Positions 1-8,579 of a DNA stretch of 64,000 bases are shown here, one piece after another (position 1 is the stretch's first letter; each line of letters begins with the position of its first letter). The position numbers were made by a program, and so were the translations under genes. A model generated the notes under the pieces. The model was not told the DNA's origin, did not search any database, and saw nothing but the letters and a program-made list of their open reading frames with translations. Source of the DNA: JAJFVC01 sp039698075 (lineage in GTDB: Bacteria; Planctomycetota; Planctomycetia; Pirellulales; Thermoguttaceae); NCBI GenBank assembly GCA_039698075.1, contig JBDKTJ010000062.1, positions 1-64,000 of the forward strand. Reading direction: 5' to 3'.

Positions 1-4
1 TTGT

Positions 5-61
5 GAGCCTCCTTGCTCAATGCCTGGGTTGTTCAATCACCAAGCATTGTCCCGGAGGCTC
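5..61. repeat. Nested inverted repeat (possible structured hairpin)
   Basis: GAGCCTCC at 5-12 pairs with GGAGGCTC at 54-61. Inside it, CAATGC at 18-23 pairs with GCATTG at 44-49, leaving short internal bulges of 5 and 4 bases. No coding sequence overlaps it convincingly. It resembles the end of a palindromic mobile or REP-like element, but the left edge of the window cuts off the context. Confidence 0.4.
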
Positions 62-173
62 GCGTTATAGTGATAGGTCAGTTTTTGCCCTTAAAAAGTG
101 CAAAAGTCGAACTAAGAACGTGTTTTGAAAATTATGTTTTAGGTTTTGTGAGGCGTTTGGACATCGGGGAGAA

Positions 174-229
174 ATTCCGGGGACAGCATACATAATTATT
201 CAGTTTTGTAGGGTGCGGCCGGACGCACC
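174..229. repeat. REP-like remnant and small hairpin
   Basis: ATTCCGGGGACAGCATAC at about 175-192 resembles the ATTCCGGGGACAGTATAC word that I associate with flanks of REP-associated tyrosine transposases (family knowledge, recalled). A hairpin with stem GGTGCG (212-217) and CGCACC (224-229) follows. It lies just downstream of the minus-strand methyltransferase and could also end its transcript. There is no transposase nearby, and nothing coding is supported in 1-249. Confidence 0.35.
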
Positions 230-249
230 TTACGTGGCTTTCAGTCGCT

Positions 250-1005
250 TTAAGCTGCTTTACGGAACAGGTAAATCGCCCAGCCGACCGTGTCGCGGCC
301 CCAACGCAGATAAGTCGTGCGTTGATGGGCAGTGCGGTCTAGGATCTCTTTGACGTCAACATCGCCCGGGTTTTCACGCGCATACTTTTCAGCTGCGTAC
401 CATTGAAGCGTTTCGTAGCGGTCCCAATCGTCTTGATTGCTGACTAGCGTGTAGAGCGGAAGCAAGCCTTCGCTTTCTCCTGCAAGCACATTTTCGTAGT
501 GCGTTCCGAATATATCACGCTTGAAGTCCTCGGCAGCCAGATATGCGTCATCCGGCTCCTTTCTCCAGAAAGGCTCGCCGGCCAGAATAAGGCCGCCCGG
601 TTTCGTCATCGCCTTCAAAGCGGCGAGAGTGCCTTTATATCCCTGATACGCCCAGGAAGCGCCGATGCACATGGTAAGATCAAAAAGCCGGTCGGGGCGG
701 TAATCCGCGCCGTCCAGGTTGAGGATTTTCAGCGGAGCGCCGGGCGCCCGTTCCTTCAACCTTTTTTCTGTATCCGCCACAAAATACGGGGAGAGATCCA
801 CCCCGACCCCGGATATTTCGTATCGCTCCGCCAGCCTTGCAAGCGGCTCTCCCTTGCCGCAGCCAATATCAAGCACCTCGGCCCCTGGATTCAGTTTTAG
901 CAACCCGAATAGTTCGTCAAGCTTCGTGATGCTCATCGGGTTGCAAACGGTGTGGCACTCGTGAATAACGCTGAAAAATTTCCACATGTCCATATGAAAG
1001 TCCAT
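250..1005 (-). CDS. Class I SAM-dependent methyltransferase
   Basis: This 251-aa soluble protein has the class I methyltransferase fold. The SAM-binding motif I, VLDIGCGKGEPLARL, lies near residues 44-58, followed by an acidic GVGVDLSP strand and a motif II/III region (FDLTMCIGASWAYQG). The substrate is not evident. The C-terminal half is rich in Trp, Tyr and Arg, as in small-molecule methyltransferases of the UbiE/Coq5-like Methyltransf_25 type. GAAGGA lies just upstream of the ATG at 1005, and a second in-frame ATG 12 bases downstream is possible. It stands alone, with repeats behind it and an unrelated oxidoreductase upstream. The family assignment is firm and the reaction unknown. Confidence 0.85.
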   Translation of the reverse strand: MDFHMDMWKFFSVIHECHTVCNPMSITKLDELFGLLKLNPGAEVLDIGCGKGEPLARLAERYEISGVGVDLSPYFVADTEKRLKERAPGAPLKILNLDGADYRPDRLFDLTMCIGASWAYQGYKGTLAALKAMTKPGGLILAGEPFWRKEPDDAYLAAEDFKRDIFGTHYENVLAGESEGLLPLYTLVSNQDDWDRYETLQWYAAEKYARENPGDVDVKEILDRTAHQRTTYLRWGRDTVGWAIYLFRKAA

Positions 1006-1089
1006 GAATGGATATCCTTCTTTTTTGCTATTGGGTTATTGCTGTTGCCGGAATCATGGACCGTCCCGTTCGTCCGGCCGCCTCGGGCG

Positions 1090-2454
1090 TCAAACAAACG
1101 GCGTGACGCCGGGAATGGCGATCGGATAGCGGCCGTCTTTGCCGGGCAGCACGGGCGGCTCGGCGTCGAAGGCATAAATCTTCGGGGCCAACGTCTGCTG
1201 CGAGTTGATCGCCTGGTCCCAAGTCAGACACTGGCCGGTGTAGTCGACCATGCGGCCAAGGATGCCCATCATCGTGCTTTGGGCCAGGTAGTCGCCGTTG
1301 TTGATCGTCTTGCCCGAGCGGATGGCGGCGAACAACTCCTCATGCTCGACGTTGTACATGCTCGGTTTCGGACCGGAGTATCGCCAGGAGGTTGCACCTT
1401 TGATGCGATTTTTCAAAATGTCGGCGCGGCCCTTCGTGCCGAAGAACTGATCGGAGATGTCGTTGAAACAGCCGCCCATCTGGCGACAGTAGGAAAAGAC
1501 CTGAGTGCCGTTGGCGTATTCGTAGACGATGGCGTGATGGTCGTAAATATCGCCGAACTTCGGATCGGTGCGCACTTGTCGGCCGCCGAGCCCCCAGGCC
1601 CGAACCGGCGGCTGGTCGTGCATGGCCCAGGCCGCTTTGTCGAGACTGTGGACGTGCTGCTCGACGTTGAAATCGCCGGAGAGCCACGTGAAATAGTACC
1701 AGTTGCGAAGTTGAAAGACCATTTCGGTCCAGTCGGGCTGTCGAGGGCGCTGCCAGAGCGTGCCGGTCAAAAAGGTCTCGCGGATGGTCGTGATGTCGCC
1801 GATCGCGCCGTCCAGAATGCGTTTCATGGTCTCGCGCACGCCGGAGTCATAACGCCAGCACAGCCCGGCCACGAGGTTTAGGTTTTTCTTCTTGGCTTCT
1901 TCGGCGGACGCCAACACGCTGCGGACGCCGGGGGCGTCGACCGCGACGGGTTTTTCGGCGAAAACGTGTTTGCCGGCGGCGATGGCGGCCTTCAGGTGGG
2001 CCGGCCGAAAATGCGGCGGCTCGCACAGCAACACCACGTCGACGTCCGAGTCGATCAACTTCTGACCGGCGTCGAGTCCGACGAAACAACGGTCCGGGTC
2101 GACAGCCACTTTTTCGGCCACCAGTCGGTCGGCGGCGGACTTGTCCGCGGACCGTTTGGCGATGTTTGTCTTGATTGCCTTCAGACTGGTCTCCAAACGA
2201 TCGCCGAACGCATCGGCCATGGCCACCAGTTTGCAGTTCTTGTCGGCGCTGAGCGCATTGACGGCGGCGCCGGTCCCGCGTCCTCCGCATCCGACGAGTC
2301 CGATCTTCAACACGTCGTCGCCGGCGGCGTGCGCGCTTCGACTGAGCGACAACCCGCCGGCCAACGCGCCGACGGCCGCCAGACTCGAGGTGGTTTTCAG
2401 GAAATCGCGTCGGTTTGAACCGGACGATGCGGCGACAACGGATCGTGGAGCCAT
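1090..2454 (-). CDS. Gfo/Idh/MocA family oxidoreductase with Tat signal
   Basis: This 454-aa NAD(P)-dependent sugar or inositol dehydrogenase-type protein carries a twin-arginine signal (NRRDFLKTTSSLAAVGALAGG in part, around residues 14-34), so it is probably exported folded. The Rossmann motif is IGLVGCGGRGTGAAV near residue 50. The family hallmark EKPVAVD, with the catalytic-region Lys, lies near residue 165. The C-terminal alpha/beta domain includes an RNWYYFTWLSGDFNVEQ segment typical of the large planctomycete paralogue group. AAAGGA precedes the ATG. Planctomycetes encode many of these, thought to process exotic sugars, but the substrate cannot be told here. It is probably monocistronic. 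Confidence 0.9.
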   Translation of the reverse strand: MAPRSVVAASSGSNRRDFLKTTSSLAAVGALAGGLSLSRSAHAAGDDVLKIGLVGCGGRGTGAAVNALSADKNCKLVAMADAFGDRLETSLKAIKTNIAKRSADKSAADRLVAEKVAVDPDRCFVGLDAGQKLIDSDVDVVLLCEPPHFRPAHLKAAIAAGKHVFAEKPVAVDAPGVRSVLASAEEAKKKNLNLVAGLCWRYDSGVRETMKRILDGAIGDITTIRETFLTGTLWQRPRQPDWTEMVFQLRNWYYFTWLSGDFNVEQHVHSLDKAAWAMHDQPPVRAWGLGGRQVRTDPKFGDIYDHHAIVYEYANGTQVFSYCRQMGGCFNDISDQFFGTKGRADILKNRIKGATSWRYSGPKPSMYNVEHEELFAAIRSGKTINNGDYLAQSTMMGILGRMVDYTGQCLTWDQAINSQQTLAPKIYAFDAEPPVLPGKDGRYPIAIPGVTPFV

Positions 2455-2611
2455 CGGAGTGGTCCTTTCTGAATGGTCGAACGAGGTGGGATTTCTTTTA
2501 TGGGGCGGGTCTCGTGAGCGATCCGACGAGATACGCGCACGAAAGGTCGAACTCAGCCATTTAGTCTACCAAAACCGCCGGGCCGAAACAAGCATTGCCG
2601 GCTCACCGAGG

Positions 2612-3784
2612 TTATCGGCCCTTCGTGAAAAATCGCTGAAACTCGGAGTCCACCTTGGGCAGCTCGCCGAACGCCTTGCGAAACTCGTCGATCCGCTGCT
2701 CGGGCTTGTCCTGCAACAGCGGCTTTTTGGCCGACAGCGTGCGGAGATAGGCGACGTAGTCTTTTTCGTGTTTTTTCAACAAGAAATAGGTCAACGCCCA
2801 GGACTCGGCGTAGGCGTCGACCGCTTGTTTTGCGTCCGTGAAGCGGCGGTCGTCGCGGAGCAGTGTTTCCAACGAATTGGCGGGTCGCGATCGCAGGTAT
2901 TCTTGAAACCGTTCCAGCCGCGACGGATTGGCCGTCCCGATGCCGCTCCAGCCGCGTTTCATGCCGCCGCGCAGATCGGGCGTCTCAAAAAACATGGCGA
3001 TGCCCTCGCTGAACCATCGTGGGCAGTCGCTCAGCCGCTGGTGCAGGCCGCAGTTGAAGGCGATCTGATGCGTGGCCTCGTGGACCACGGTCGCCACGGT
3101 TCGCGACGCGCCCGGCTGCGACAGAATCTGGTTGATCTTGGCCGACACGCCGCGACCGCCGCCTCGGCCGTCCGCGCCGGTGATGTCGTACATCGTCATC
3201 CGATTGGTCAACAGGCTGTAGTAGCCGCTGATCGACTCGCCGGCCGCGCCCAATTCCGACTGCGAAAATCGCAAGTAATCCGCCTTGTTGGCGAAAACGA
3301 CCGCCACCAGCGGGAACTTCGGCTCGCTGAGCTCGACGCCTCGACGGGTCCAGTAGTTGTGAAACGCCCGATACAACTGCTCAAACAACGCGCCGCACCA
3401 ATGGGCGTATTCCCGCGACGTGTTGTAGCAGATTAAATAATGCGGCGTCGAATAGATCTGAAACCCCTGCGGAAGCTCGGCCAACAACCGACGCCCCAAC
3501 TCGTCGCGTCCCAACGACGAAAAAGCCGCGGCGTCGCTGGTCTTGCTGATTTTTTCCTCGGGCGGGATCAGCCAAAGCACGCCGTCGCGCGCCAACAACG
3601 CCAAACCGCCGTCTTGGGCCTCGATCAACACACGGCCGACCGCCTCCGACGCCTTCCCTTGTCGCCGCACGGTCACGTGATCCATGCCGAACGCCGGCAG
3701 CCATGCGGTCAGGAGAAACGCCAACCAAAAAAGAAGAGCACCACGGAGACACGGAGGGCACGGAGTAGGGCGAAAAAGCGACAT
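2612..3784 (-). CDS. DUF1570-type putative secreted metallopeptidase
   Basis: The protein (390 aa from the chosen ATG) has a signal peptide and a gluzincin-like site. The motif HEATHQ, with a downstream Glu in WFSEGIAMFFE, gives the HExxH plus Glu pattern of zinc peptidases. Planctomycete homologues are annotated as DUF1570 proteins of unknown substrate. The reading frame stays open upstream to an ATG at 3850, but the start at 3784 gives a better n-region (MSLFRP). The start of the signal peptide (CPPCLRGALLFW) is translated from a copy of the dispersed CACGGAGACACGGAG repeat at 3739-3765, so the N-terminus has been rebuilt by a repeat. An internal Met at 3685 would lack the export signal. 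Confidence 0.75.
   Translation of the reverse strand: MSLFRPTPCPPCLRGALLFWLAFLLTAWLPAFGMDHVTVRRQGKASEAVGRVLIEAQDGGLALLARDGVLWLIPPEEKISKTSDAAAFSSLGRDELGRRLLAELPQGFQIYSTPHYLICYNTSREYAHWCGALFEQLYRAFHNYWTRRGVELSEPKFPLVAVVFANKADYLRFSQSELGAAGESISGYYSLLTNRMTMYDITGADGRGGGRGVSAKINQILSQPGASRTVATVVHEATHQIAFNCGLHQRLSDCPRWFSEGIAMFFETPDLRGGMKRGWSGIGTANPSRLERFQEYLRSRPANSLETLLRDDRRFTDAKQAVDAYAESWALTYFLLKKHEKDYVAYLRTLSAKKPLLQDKPEQRIDEFRKAFGELPKVDSEFQRFFTKGR
3739..3765. repeat. Single end of the CACCACGGAGACACGGAG repeat, inside a gene
   Basis: CACCACGGAGACACGGAG followed by GGCACGGAG matches the terminal repeat of the elements at 3971-4127 and 55517-55679. It lies within the signal-peptide region of the minus-strand DUF1570 gene. 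No opposing copy is seen nearby, so this is a solo end or a decayed element. Confidence 0.8.
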
Positions 3785-3970
3785 AGCAGAGGGGGGGATG
3801 CAATGCAGTGTATGGGTGCTCGGTCGTTTCATCTCCATTTTACTACGCACGAAGGTAAAACGCAGCTTGAAAAGGGAAGATGTGGCTAAAATGGGGGGGC
3901 GGTTGGACGCGTTTTCGGTTTTCCGCGGTTTTGTTAGTACGACCTCGCTAGATCAGGCGCGTAGGAAACT

Positions 3971-4127
3971 CACCACGGAGACACGGAGAACACCGAGAAG
4001 CAGAAAAGATGTGCCGTGCGTCGCACCCCTGAGCAAGGTCGTCGCATTTTCGAGAACGGCGTCATGGCCCTAAGTTCTTATCCCTTTTGCCCTTCTGTCT
4101 CAGTGTTCTCCGTGTCTCCGTGGTGAA
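3971..4127. mobile_element. MITE-like inverted-repeat element, copy 1
   Basis: The element is bounded by CACCACGGAGACACGGAGAA at 3971-3990 and its inverted form TTCTCCGTGTCTCCGTGGTG at about 4106-4125. Its core is shared, in reverse orientation, with 55517-55679, including the words AACTTAGGGCCATG and GAACACCGAGAAGCAG or their complements. It has no ORF and so would depend on a transposase in trans, if it is mobile at all. The remaining bases of 3785-4182 show no gene. Confidence 0.75.
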
Positions 4128-4182
4128 CCCAGCGATGTGGTGGTAGATAGCCTGTTTTATCAAAAATATCCAGAATTTCGTC

Positions 4183-4211
4183 TTGGCGGGATGGGACTGG
4201 ATTGGTATAGT
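4183..4211 (+). promoter_or_regulatory. Candidate sigma-70-type promoter for the HEAT lipoprotein
   Basis: A -35-like TTGGCG (4183-4188) and a -10 TATAGT (4206-4211) are separated by 17 bases. Transcription would start near 4218, 26 to 59 bases ahead of the two possible starts of the next gene. This is seen by eye only. Confidence 0.4.
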
Positions 4212-4276
4212 CCCGCCCGCTTCTCTTTGCTTTTTGTGGACGTGTGTTGAAAAAAATCGGCCCCCGAGTGTCGGAA

Positions 4277-4975
4277 ATGATCGGTATTTGCGGCCGCAGC
4301 ATAGTTTGGTGGTTTCTCGGCGGGATATTCGTCCTGATGGCGGGCTGCGCCGATCTGGACATTTTGCCCGCCTGGGTGCCGTTTCAGGGACCGGTTTCCG
4401 ACACGATGCCCGGGGTGGTGCCGCCGGTCGAGCGGATCGCCAAGATTCGGAAATTGTCGGAGGAGGCCGGGTCGGCCGGCGCCGAGCAAAAACAGCAGGT
4501 GTCGCGGCAGTTGGCCGAGTCGATTCGGGAAGAAAAAGACCCGCTGATTCGGATGGAAATCATTCGGGCGTTGGGTCATTATCCCGGTCCCGAGGCCGAC
4601 ACGGTGTTGAAGGCGGCCATCGCCGACCCGGACGTCCAGGTCCGTATGGCGGCGTGCGAGGCTTTTGGCAAGCGGCGCGACGCGGAGTCGGTCAAGTTGC
4701 TGAGCGAGACATTGCGGAGCGACGTGGACGCCGATGTGCGTTTGACGGCCGCGCTTGCGTTGGGCGAAACGAAGAATCCCGAGGCGGTGCCGGCGCTGGG
4801 CGAAGCGCTCAACGATTCCGATCCGGCGATGCAATATCGGGCGGTTTTGTCGTTGAAACAGGTCACCGGCAAGGATCTGGGCAACGACGTGCGGCCTTGG
4901 CAGCAATACGTCAAGGGGGAAACGCCCGATCCTGCTCCATCGCTGGCGGAACGGTTGCGGCATCTTTTCTTCTGA
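4277..4975 (+). CDS. HEAT-repeat lipoprotein
   Basis: The protein is 232 aa from ATG 4277. A GTG at 4244 in the same frame would add 11 residues. It has a lipoprotein signal with a hydrophobic core and the lipobox LMAGC, so it should be anchored in a membrane. The rest is a helical solenoid with phased HEAT/PBS-type repeats of about 31 residues (IRMEIIRALGHYP, VQVRMAACEAFGK, VRLTAALALGE, MQYRAVLSLKQVTG). Such repeats act as protein-binding scaffolds. It precedes the DacZ-like gene by 180 bases on the same strand, which hints at but does not prove co-expression. The specific role is unknown. Confidence 0.8.
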   Translation: MIGICGRSIVWWFLGGIFVLMAGCADLDILPAWVPFQGPVSDTMPGVVPPVERIAKIRKLSEEAGSAGAEQKQQVSRQLAESIREEKDPLIRMEIIRALGHYPGPEADTVLKAAIADPDVQVRMAACEAFGKRRDAESVKLLSETLRSDVDADVRLTAALALGETKNPEAVPALGEALNDSDPAMQYRAVLSLKQVTGKDLGNDVRPWQQYVKGETPDPAPSLAERLRHLFF

Positions 4976-5155
4976 AATCGTCGGTCCATTAAAACCGAAA
5001 AAGATGGCATGATGAACGCGTTGCCGTTGATTCCGAGCGAAAAAAGCCTTAATATAGCGACAGTTCAGGTTCCGCCGTGCCCGTTGCGCATTTGCGAGCC
5101 TGGGCAGGTTCGGACGCCGTGGCGGTGGCCGGGCCAACACGGAGGCAACCGCGCC

Positions 5156-6121
5156 ATGCAGCCGATTCGCGTCAACGATCAATTCAAAAACCTGATGGCG
5201 GTCGCCCGGCAGATCACCGGTTCGGCGGGCGCCGAGGCGATTTTGGTGCTTTTGGAGGGTCCGACCGATTGGGGTCGCCTGAAAAGCATGGCCGACAAGT
5301 GCAAAGTGGTCGTCGCCGCCAACACGTCGGAGGAGCTGGCCGGGGCCAAAGAGGCCGGCCTGACGACCGTCCAATTGGACATGCCCGACAGCCCCATTTA
5401 CGAGCGGCTCACCCAGTCGGTCCTCGAAGCGTTGGCCGACGACCTGCTGACGCCCGGTTCGACCGTGGTCGCCCTTTACAGCGGGTTTGACGCCGATTCG
5501 GTCGATTCGCTGAGCGTGATCAACCTGGACGAGCATTTGAACCGGCTCACCGGCCGCGATCTGCGGCAACTGGAAACCCGCGTGCCGTTGGACACGTTGA
5601 AGATCGTCGTCGATTTGGCCGTCGAGATCGGCCGCGACGGGCGCGAGGGCAAGCCAGTCGGCACGTTGTTCGTCGTGGGCGACTCACGCAAAGTGCTCGG
5701 CAGCAGCCGCCCGGCCGGGTTCGATCCGGTTCGCGGCTACAGTCGCAAGGAACGCAATCTGGACGATCCCCGCGTCCGCGAGGGCATCAAGGAAATCGCG
5801 CAGATGGACGGGGCGATCATCGTCTCGGCCGACGGCGTGGTCGAAGCGGCCTGTCGGTATCTCGACTGTTCGGCCGCCGACGTGACGCTCTCAAAGGGGC
5901 TCGGCGCGCGCCACTGGGCCGCCGCGGCGATCAGTCGCGCCACCAACGCCGTGGCCGTCACCGTGAGCCAAAGCAACGGCACGGTCCGCATCTTTCAAAA
6001 CGGCGAGGTGGTGTTGCGGGTCGAGCCGTATTTGCGCCGTCCGATGGTGTGGCGCGAGTTCGAGTACGAGCCGCCCGTGGCCGAGGCCAAGCCAAAACCC
6101 AAGTCCGACGGGGCCGCTTGA
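5156..6121 (+). CDS. DacZ-like protein: pyruvate-kinase-C-like plus DisA_N (DAC) domain
   Basis: The protein is 321 aa, starting at ATG 5156 behind GGAGG (5141-5145). Residues 25-175 resemble the pyruvate-kinase C-terminal alpha/beta domain (VVVAANTSEELAGAKEAG). Residues about 200-290 match the diadenylate cyclase (DisA_N) fold. The catalytic-type DGA is at 218-220 and the second motif reads GARHWAAAAIS at 251-260. This order, PK_C then DAC, is the one described for archaeal DacZ enzymes that make c-di-AMP from two ATP. The canonical RHR triplet is RHW here (252-254), so activity is uncertain and nucleotide sensing is an alternative. No transmembrane segment is visible. The C-terminal tail is Pro/Lys-rich. 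Confidence 0.7.
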   Translation: MQPIRVNDQFKNLMAVARQITGSAGAEAILVLLEGPTDWGRLKSMADKCKVVVAANTSEELAGAKEAGLTTVQLDMPDSPIYERLTQSVLEALADDLLTPGSTVVALYSGFDADSVDSLSVINLDEHLNRLTGRDLRQLETRVPLDTLKIVVDLAVEIGRDGREGKPVGTLFVVGDSRKVLGSSRPAGFDPVRGYSRKERNLDDPRVREGIKEIAQMDGAIIVSADGVVEAACRYLDCSAADVTLSKGLGARHWAAAAISRATNAVAVTVSQSNGTVRIFQNGEVVLRVEPYLRRPMVWREFEYEPPVAEAKPKPKSDGAA

Positions 6122-6192
6122 AGCCATCGCGACGGCGGGCGGCGGGTCCTTTCGACGGACCGTTTTTTCTTGGTTCCTTTCAAGGCGACACG

Positions 6193-6741
6193 ATGGCATT
6201 TCTCGAAAGTCCTTGGCCGATTCTCTCGATGGGCGTCAGCGTCGAGGTGCTTTTGCTGATCGTGCTTTGTTGGACGCGACGCGGCGTATTGCTGGGGTGG
6301 ATGCTCGGCGCGGCGTGCATCGTCGGCGCGGGACTGCTGGTCGAATGGCTGGTCGTGACGGACCGCGAAGCCGTCTGCGACGCCGTGTCGGATTGTGCGG
6401 CGGCCGCCGAGCGGAACGACCTGAATCGCCTGCTGGACCACATTGCCCCTTCCGCCCGATCGTTGCGCGACGAGACGCGACAGGTGATGGGGCGGGTTGA
6501 AGTCACCATGCTCCGCATCAAGGATTTGAAAGTCAACGTCCAACGCGACGCGAGCCCGCGAAAAGCCAAGGCCGTGTTCACCGTGATCGGCCAAGGCAGC
6601 GACCGTCGCGGCGAGATGCCGTATCGGGCGACGGTCTGCAAGGCCACGGTCAATTTTCGAAAGGAAGGCGATCGCTGGCTGGTCTTCAGCTATCAGGTGG
6701 ACGACCTCGATCTGCAAAAAGAGTTGCGCGGCGGGCGATAG
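6193..6741 (+). CDS. Small membrane-anchored protein with an NTF2-like extracytoplasmic domain
   Basis: The protein is 182 aa from ATG 6193. Two hydrophobic segments (about residues 9-24 and 29-48) form an N-terminal membrane hairpin. A soluble domain of about 130 residues follows, with alternating helices and strands (DLNRLLDHIAP, ATVCKATVNFRKEGDRWLVFSYQVDDL) suggesting an NTF2/SnoaL-like cone fold. It follows the DacZ-like gene by 71 bases on the same strand, so the two may be co-transcribed. No catalytic residues can be pointed to. Confidence 0.65.
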   Translation: MAFLESPWPILSMGVSVEVLLLIVLCWTRRGVLLGWMLGAACIVGAGLLVEWLVVTDREAVCDAVSDCAAAAERNDLNRLLDHIAPSARSLRDETRQVMGRVEVTMLRIKDLKVNVQRDASPRKAKAVFTVIGQGSDRRGEMPYRATVCKATVNFRKEGDRWLVFSYQVDDLDLQKELRGGR

Positions 6742-6765
6742 TGCGGTTTTACGCTCGCTGTAGCG

Positions 6766-6831
6766 TGTTGGGCGCCATGCTCGCGATTGTCGTGGGCATG
6801 TTTTCTCGAGAAAAACCGCACCATGCACTTT
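6766..6831. repeat. Decayed copy of a GCCATGC...GTGGGCATG repeat
   Basis: GGGCGCCATGCTCGCGATTG then TCGTGGGCATG resembles the left half of the palindromic element at 11659-11750 (GGTGCCATGCCCACGCTTG then TCGTGGGCATG). It sits in the 167-base gap between two convergent genes, where no other feature is seen. Confidence 0.5.
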
Positions 6832-6908
6832 CGCGAGGGTGTGGATCTATTTGGCGTTCGCGCCGGCGACCTATGACGCAAAGACTTTTCGCGGTTCGAT
6901 AAAAATCG

Positions 6909-8537
6909 TCACGGCGCCGCGGGAATCCGCACGGTCAGGTCGTCGTAGCCCTGATCTTCGTTGGCTTCCACCATGGTTTTTCCGCCGTCATCCTTGCCGT
7001 TGGGGCCGACGCTGTAGAGCAGAAATCCATGGTCGCGCCGTTGATAGTGCAACGGAGCGTCGCCGCCGCCAAAAAGATCTCGCGGCACGGCCGACGCGTA
7101 GTTCGGCATGAGTTCCGCGAGTTTTTGGGGGTACGACCCATGATCGGCGCGATAGGCCGCGAGCGACAGCGACAGCTTGGTCAAATCACGTTGCATCGCC
7201 CAACGGTCCTCGGCGTCGCCGCCCGACAGCATTCCGGAAACGGCCAGCCCGAGGAGATCTTTGACGCATTGCTCGGTGGCCGCCTTTCTTGGCCCGGTCC
7301 ACAGCAGCGAAGACACGCGCATCGAATCGCGGGACTTCTTGGCCAACTGGTTCATCTCGTGACGCAAGCGTTTCACGGCCTCGGTTCGCTCGCTTCGAGT
7401 GGGTTGGCGCATGGCGTCCACGATGCGATCGATCCACTCGTTCATTTGGACCAGAACGTCGTCCCAATTGACCATGGCGACATACGCGGCGTCCAAATAT
7501 CGCAACATGCCGACCGGCTTTCGCATTCCAAAACCAGTCATCACCGGATCGTAACCATGACGCGCGGTGGTGACGATTCCGTCGAGCACGAAATAACGCT
7601 CCGCCTCGGCCAGTCGGTCCGGCAGCGAAGGCGCAGCCGGCAATCGGGCGAGTTGGTCGCGCAGGTCCATCGCCTGCTTGGCGGAAAGATCGCCCCATTC
7701 GATCAGGCAGCAGTCGCCGGCGCCGGCGGCGGTGTCGATTGCAACGCCGTAAAGCAAGTCGATCAACGTCGGTCCGCGGCTGACGAGTCGTCCCAGTCGG
7801 TGACAAGCCAAAAGGTCTTCTTGGCCCGCCTGTTTTTGACGATCGTTGATTCGCAACATGGCCCGAGCCGTCAGGGCTCGCGCCGCCGCCCGCAATTGCT
7901 GGGCAATTGGCGTACCACCCTCCAACATTTCCATCATGGTCTCGCCGACCACGGGCGCATAATACTGAGTGCGTTTCGACGCCTCAATCAACAGAGCCAG
8001 GGGTTTTTCGTTGGCCGCAAGCCACTCGGCGATTTGCGGATGCTCGGCCTTCGACCACGGCCGCTTCATGACGTTGCCGAGTTCGTCTTGAAGTTGTTCA
8101 AACTCCTCGAGCTGCTTGAACCTGTCGCTCTGCGATGCCGACTTACCACCCCGTTTTTGATCGAACTCAAACAGATCGACAAAATAATCGCCCTTTTCCG
8201 GCGGCGTCGCAATGCCGAGCTTGCCGAAATACTTCTCGCGATTCTCTCGCTTGATTCCGCCCGGCCCGATCGCTTGCCAAAACAGCACGACGGCGTTGTG
8301 GTCCGGCGTGACGCCTCGACGCAACCGCTGGTCGAGCGCCGCCGCGTAGTCGGGATAGCCGTCCGAACGCAAGGGCTCGGTAAGGTAGGTGGTTCGTTTT
8401 GAAATGGTCACCAAGGTGGTCGGCTTGGCGGGTTGCGCGGGCCGGCGGTCCGCGGCCGGCGGATCGCTTGGGCCCAAACTCATCGCCGACAAGACCACCA
8501 ACCACGTCCAGTTCGCTTGCCCAAAAAGCCATGCCAT
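6909..8537 (-). CDS. Planctomycete secreted protein of unknown function
   Basis: The protein is 542 aa from ATG 8537, which has GGAGG six bases upstream. It has an N-terminal hydrophobic signal (WTWLVVLSAMSLG), then a long, mostly helical region without a recognisable enzyme motif. The C-terminus (LSLAAYRADHGSYPQKLAEL, then FLLYSVGPNGKDDGG) resembles the C-terminal part of type II secretion pseudopilin-like planctomycete proteins. It lies 42 bases after a lipoprotein gene and downstream of surE, so the three probably form an operon. The function is unknown. Confidence 0.7.
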   Translation of the reverse strand: MAWLFGQANWTWLVVLSAMSLGPSDPPAADRRPAQPAKPTTLVTISKRTTYLTEPLRSDGYPDYAAALDQRLRRGVTPDHNAVVLFWQAIGPGGIKRENREKYFGKLGIATPPEKGDYFVDLFEFDQKRGGKSASQSDRFKQLEEFEQLQDELGNVMKRPWSKAEHPQIAEWLAANEKPLALLIEASKRTQYYAPVVGETMMEMLEGGTPIAQQLRAAARALTARAMLRINDRQKQAGQEDLLACHRLGRLVSRGPTLIDLLYGVAIDTAAGAGDCCLIEWGDLSAKQAMDLRDQLARLPAAPSLPDRLAEAERYFVLDGIVTTARHGYDPVMTGFGMRKPVGMLRYLDAAYVAMVNWDDVLVQMNEWIDRIVDAMRQPTRSERTEAVKRLRHEMNQLAKKSRDSMRVSSLLWTGPRKAATEQCVKDLLGLAVSGMLSGGDAEDRWAMQRDLTKLSLSLAAYRADHGSYPQKLAELMPNYASAVPRDLFGGGDAPLHYQRRDHGFLLYSVGPNGKDDGGKTMVEANEDQGYDDLTVRIPAAP

Positions 8538-8579
8538 GCGCGACCTCCGGTTGCAAAAAACGTGTTGGCGCAACGCCCC

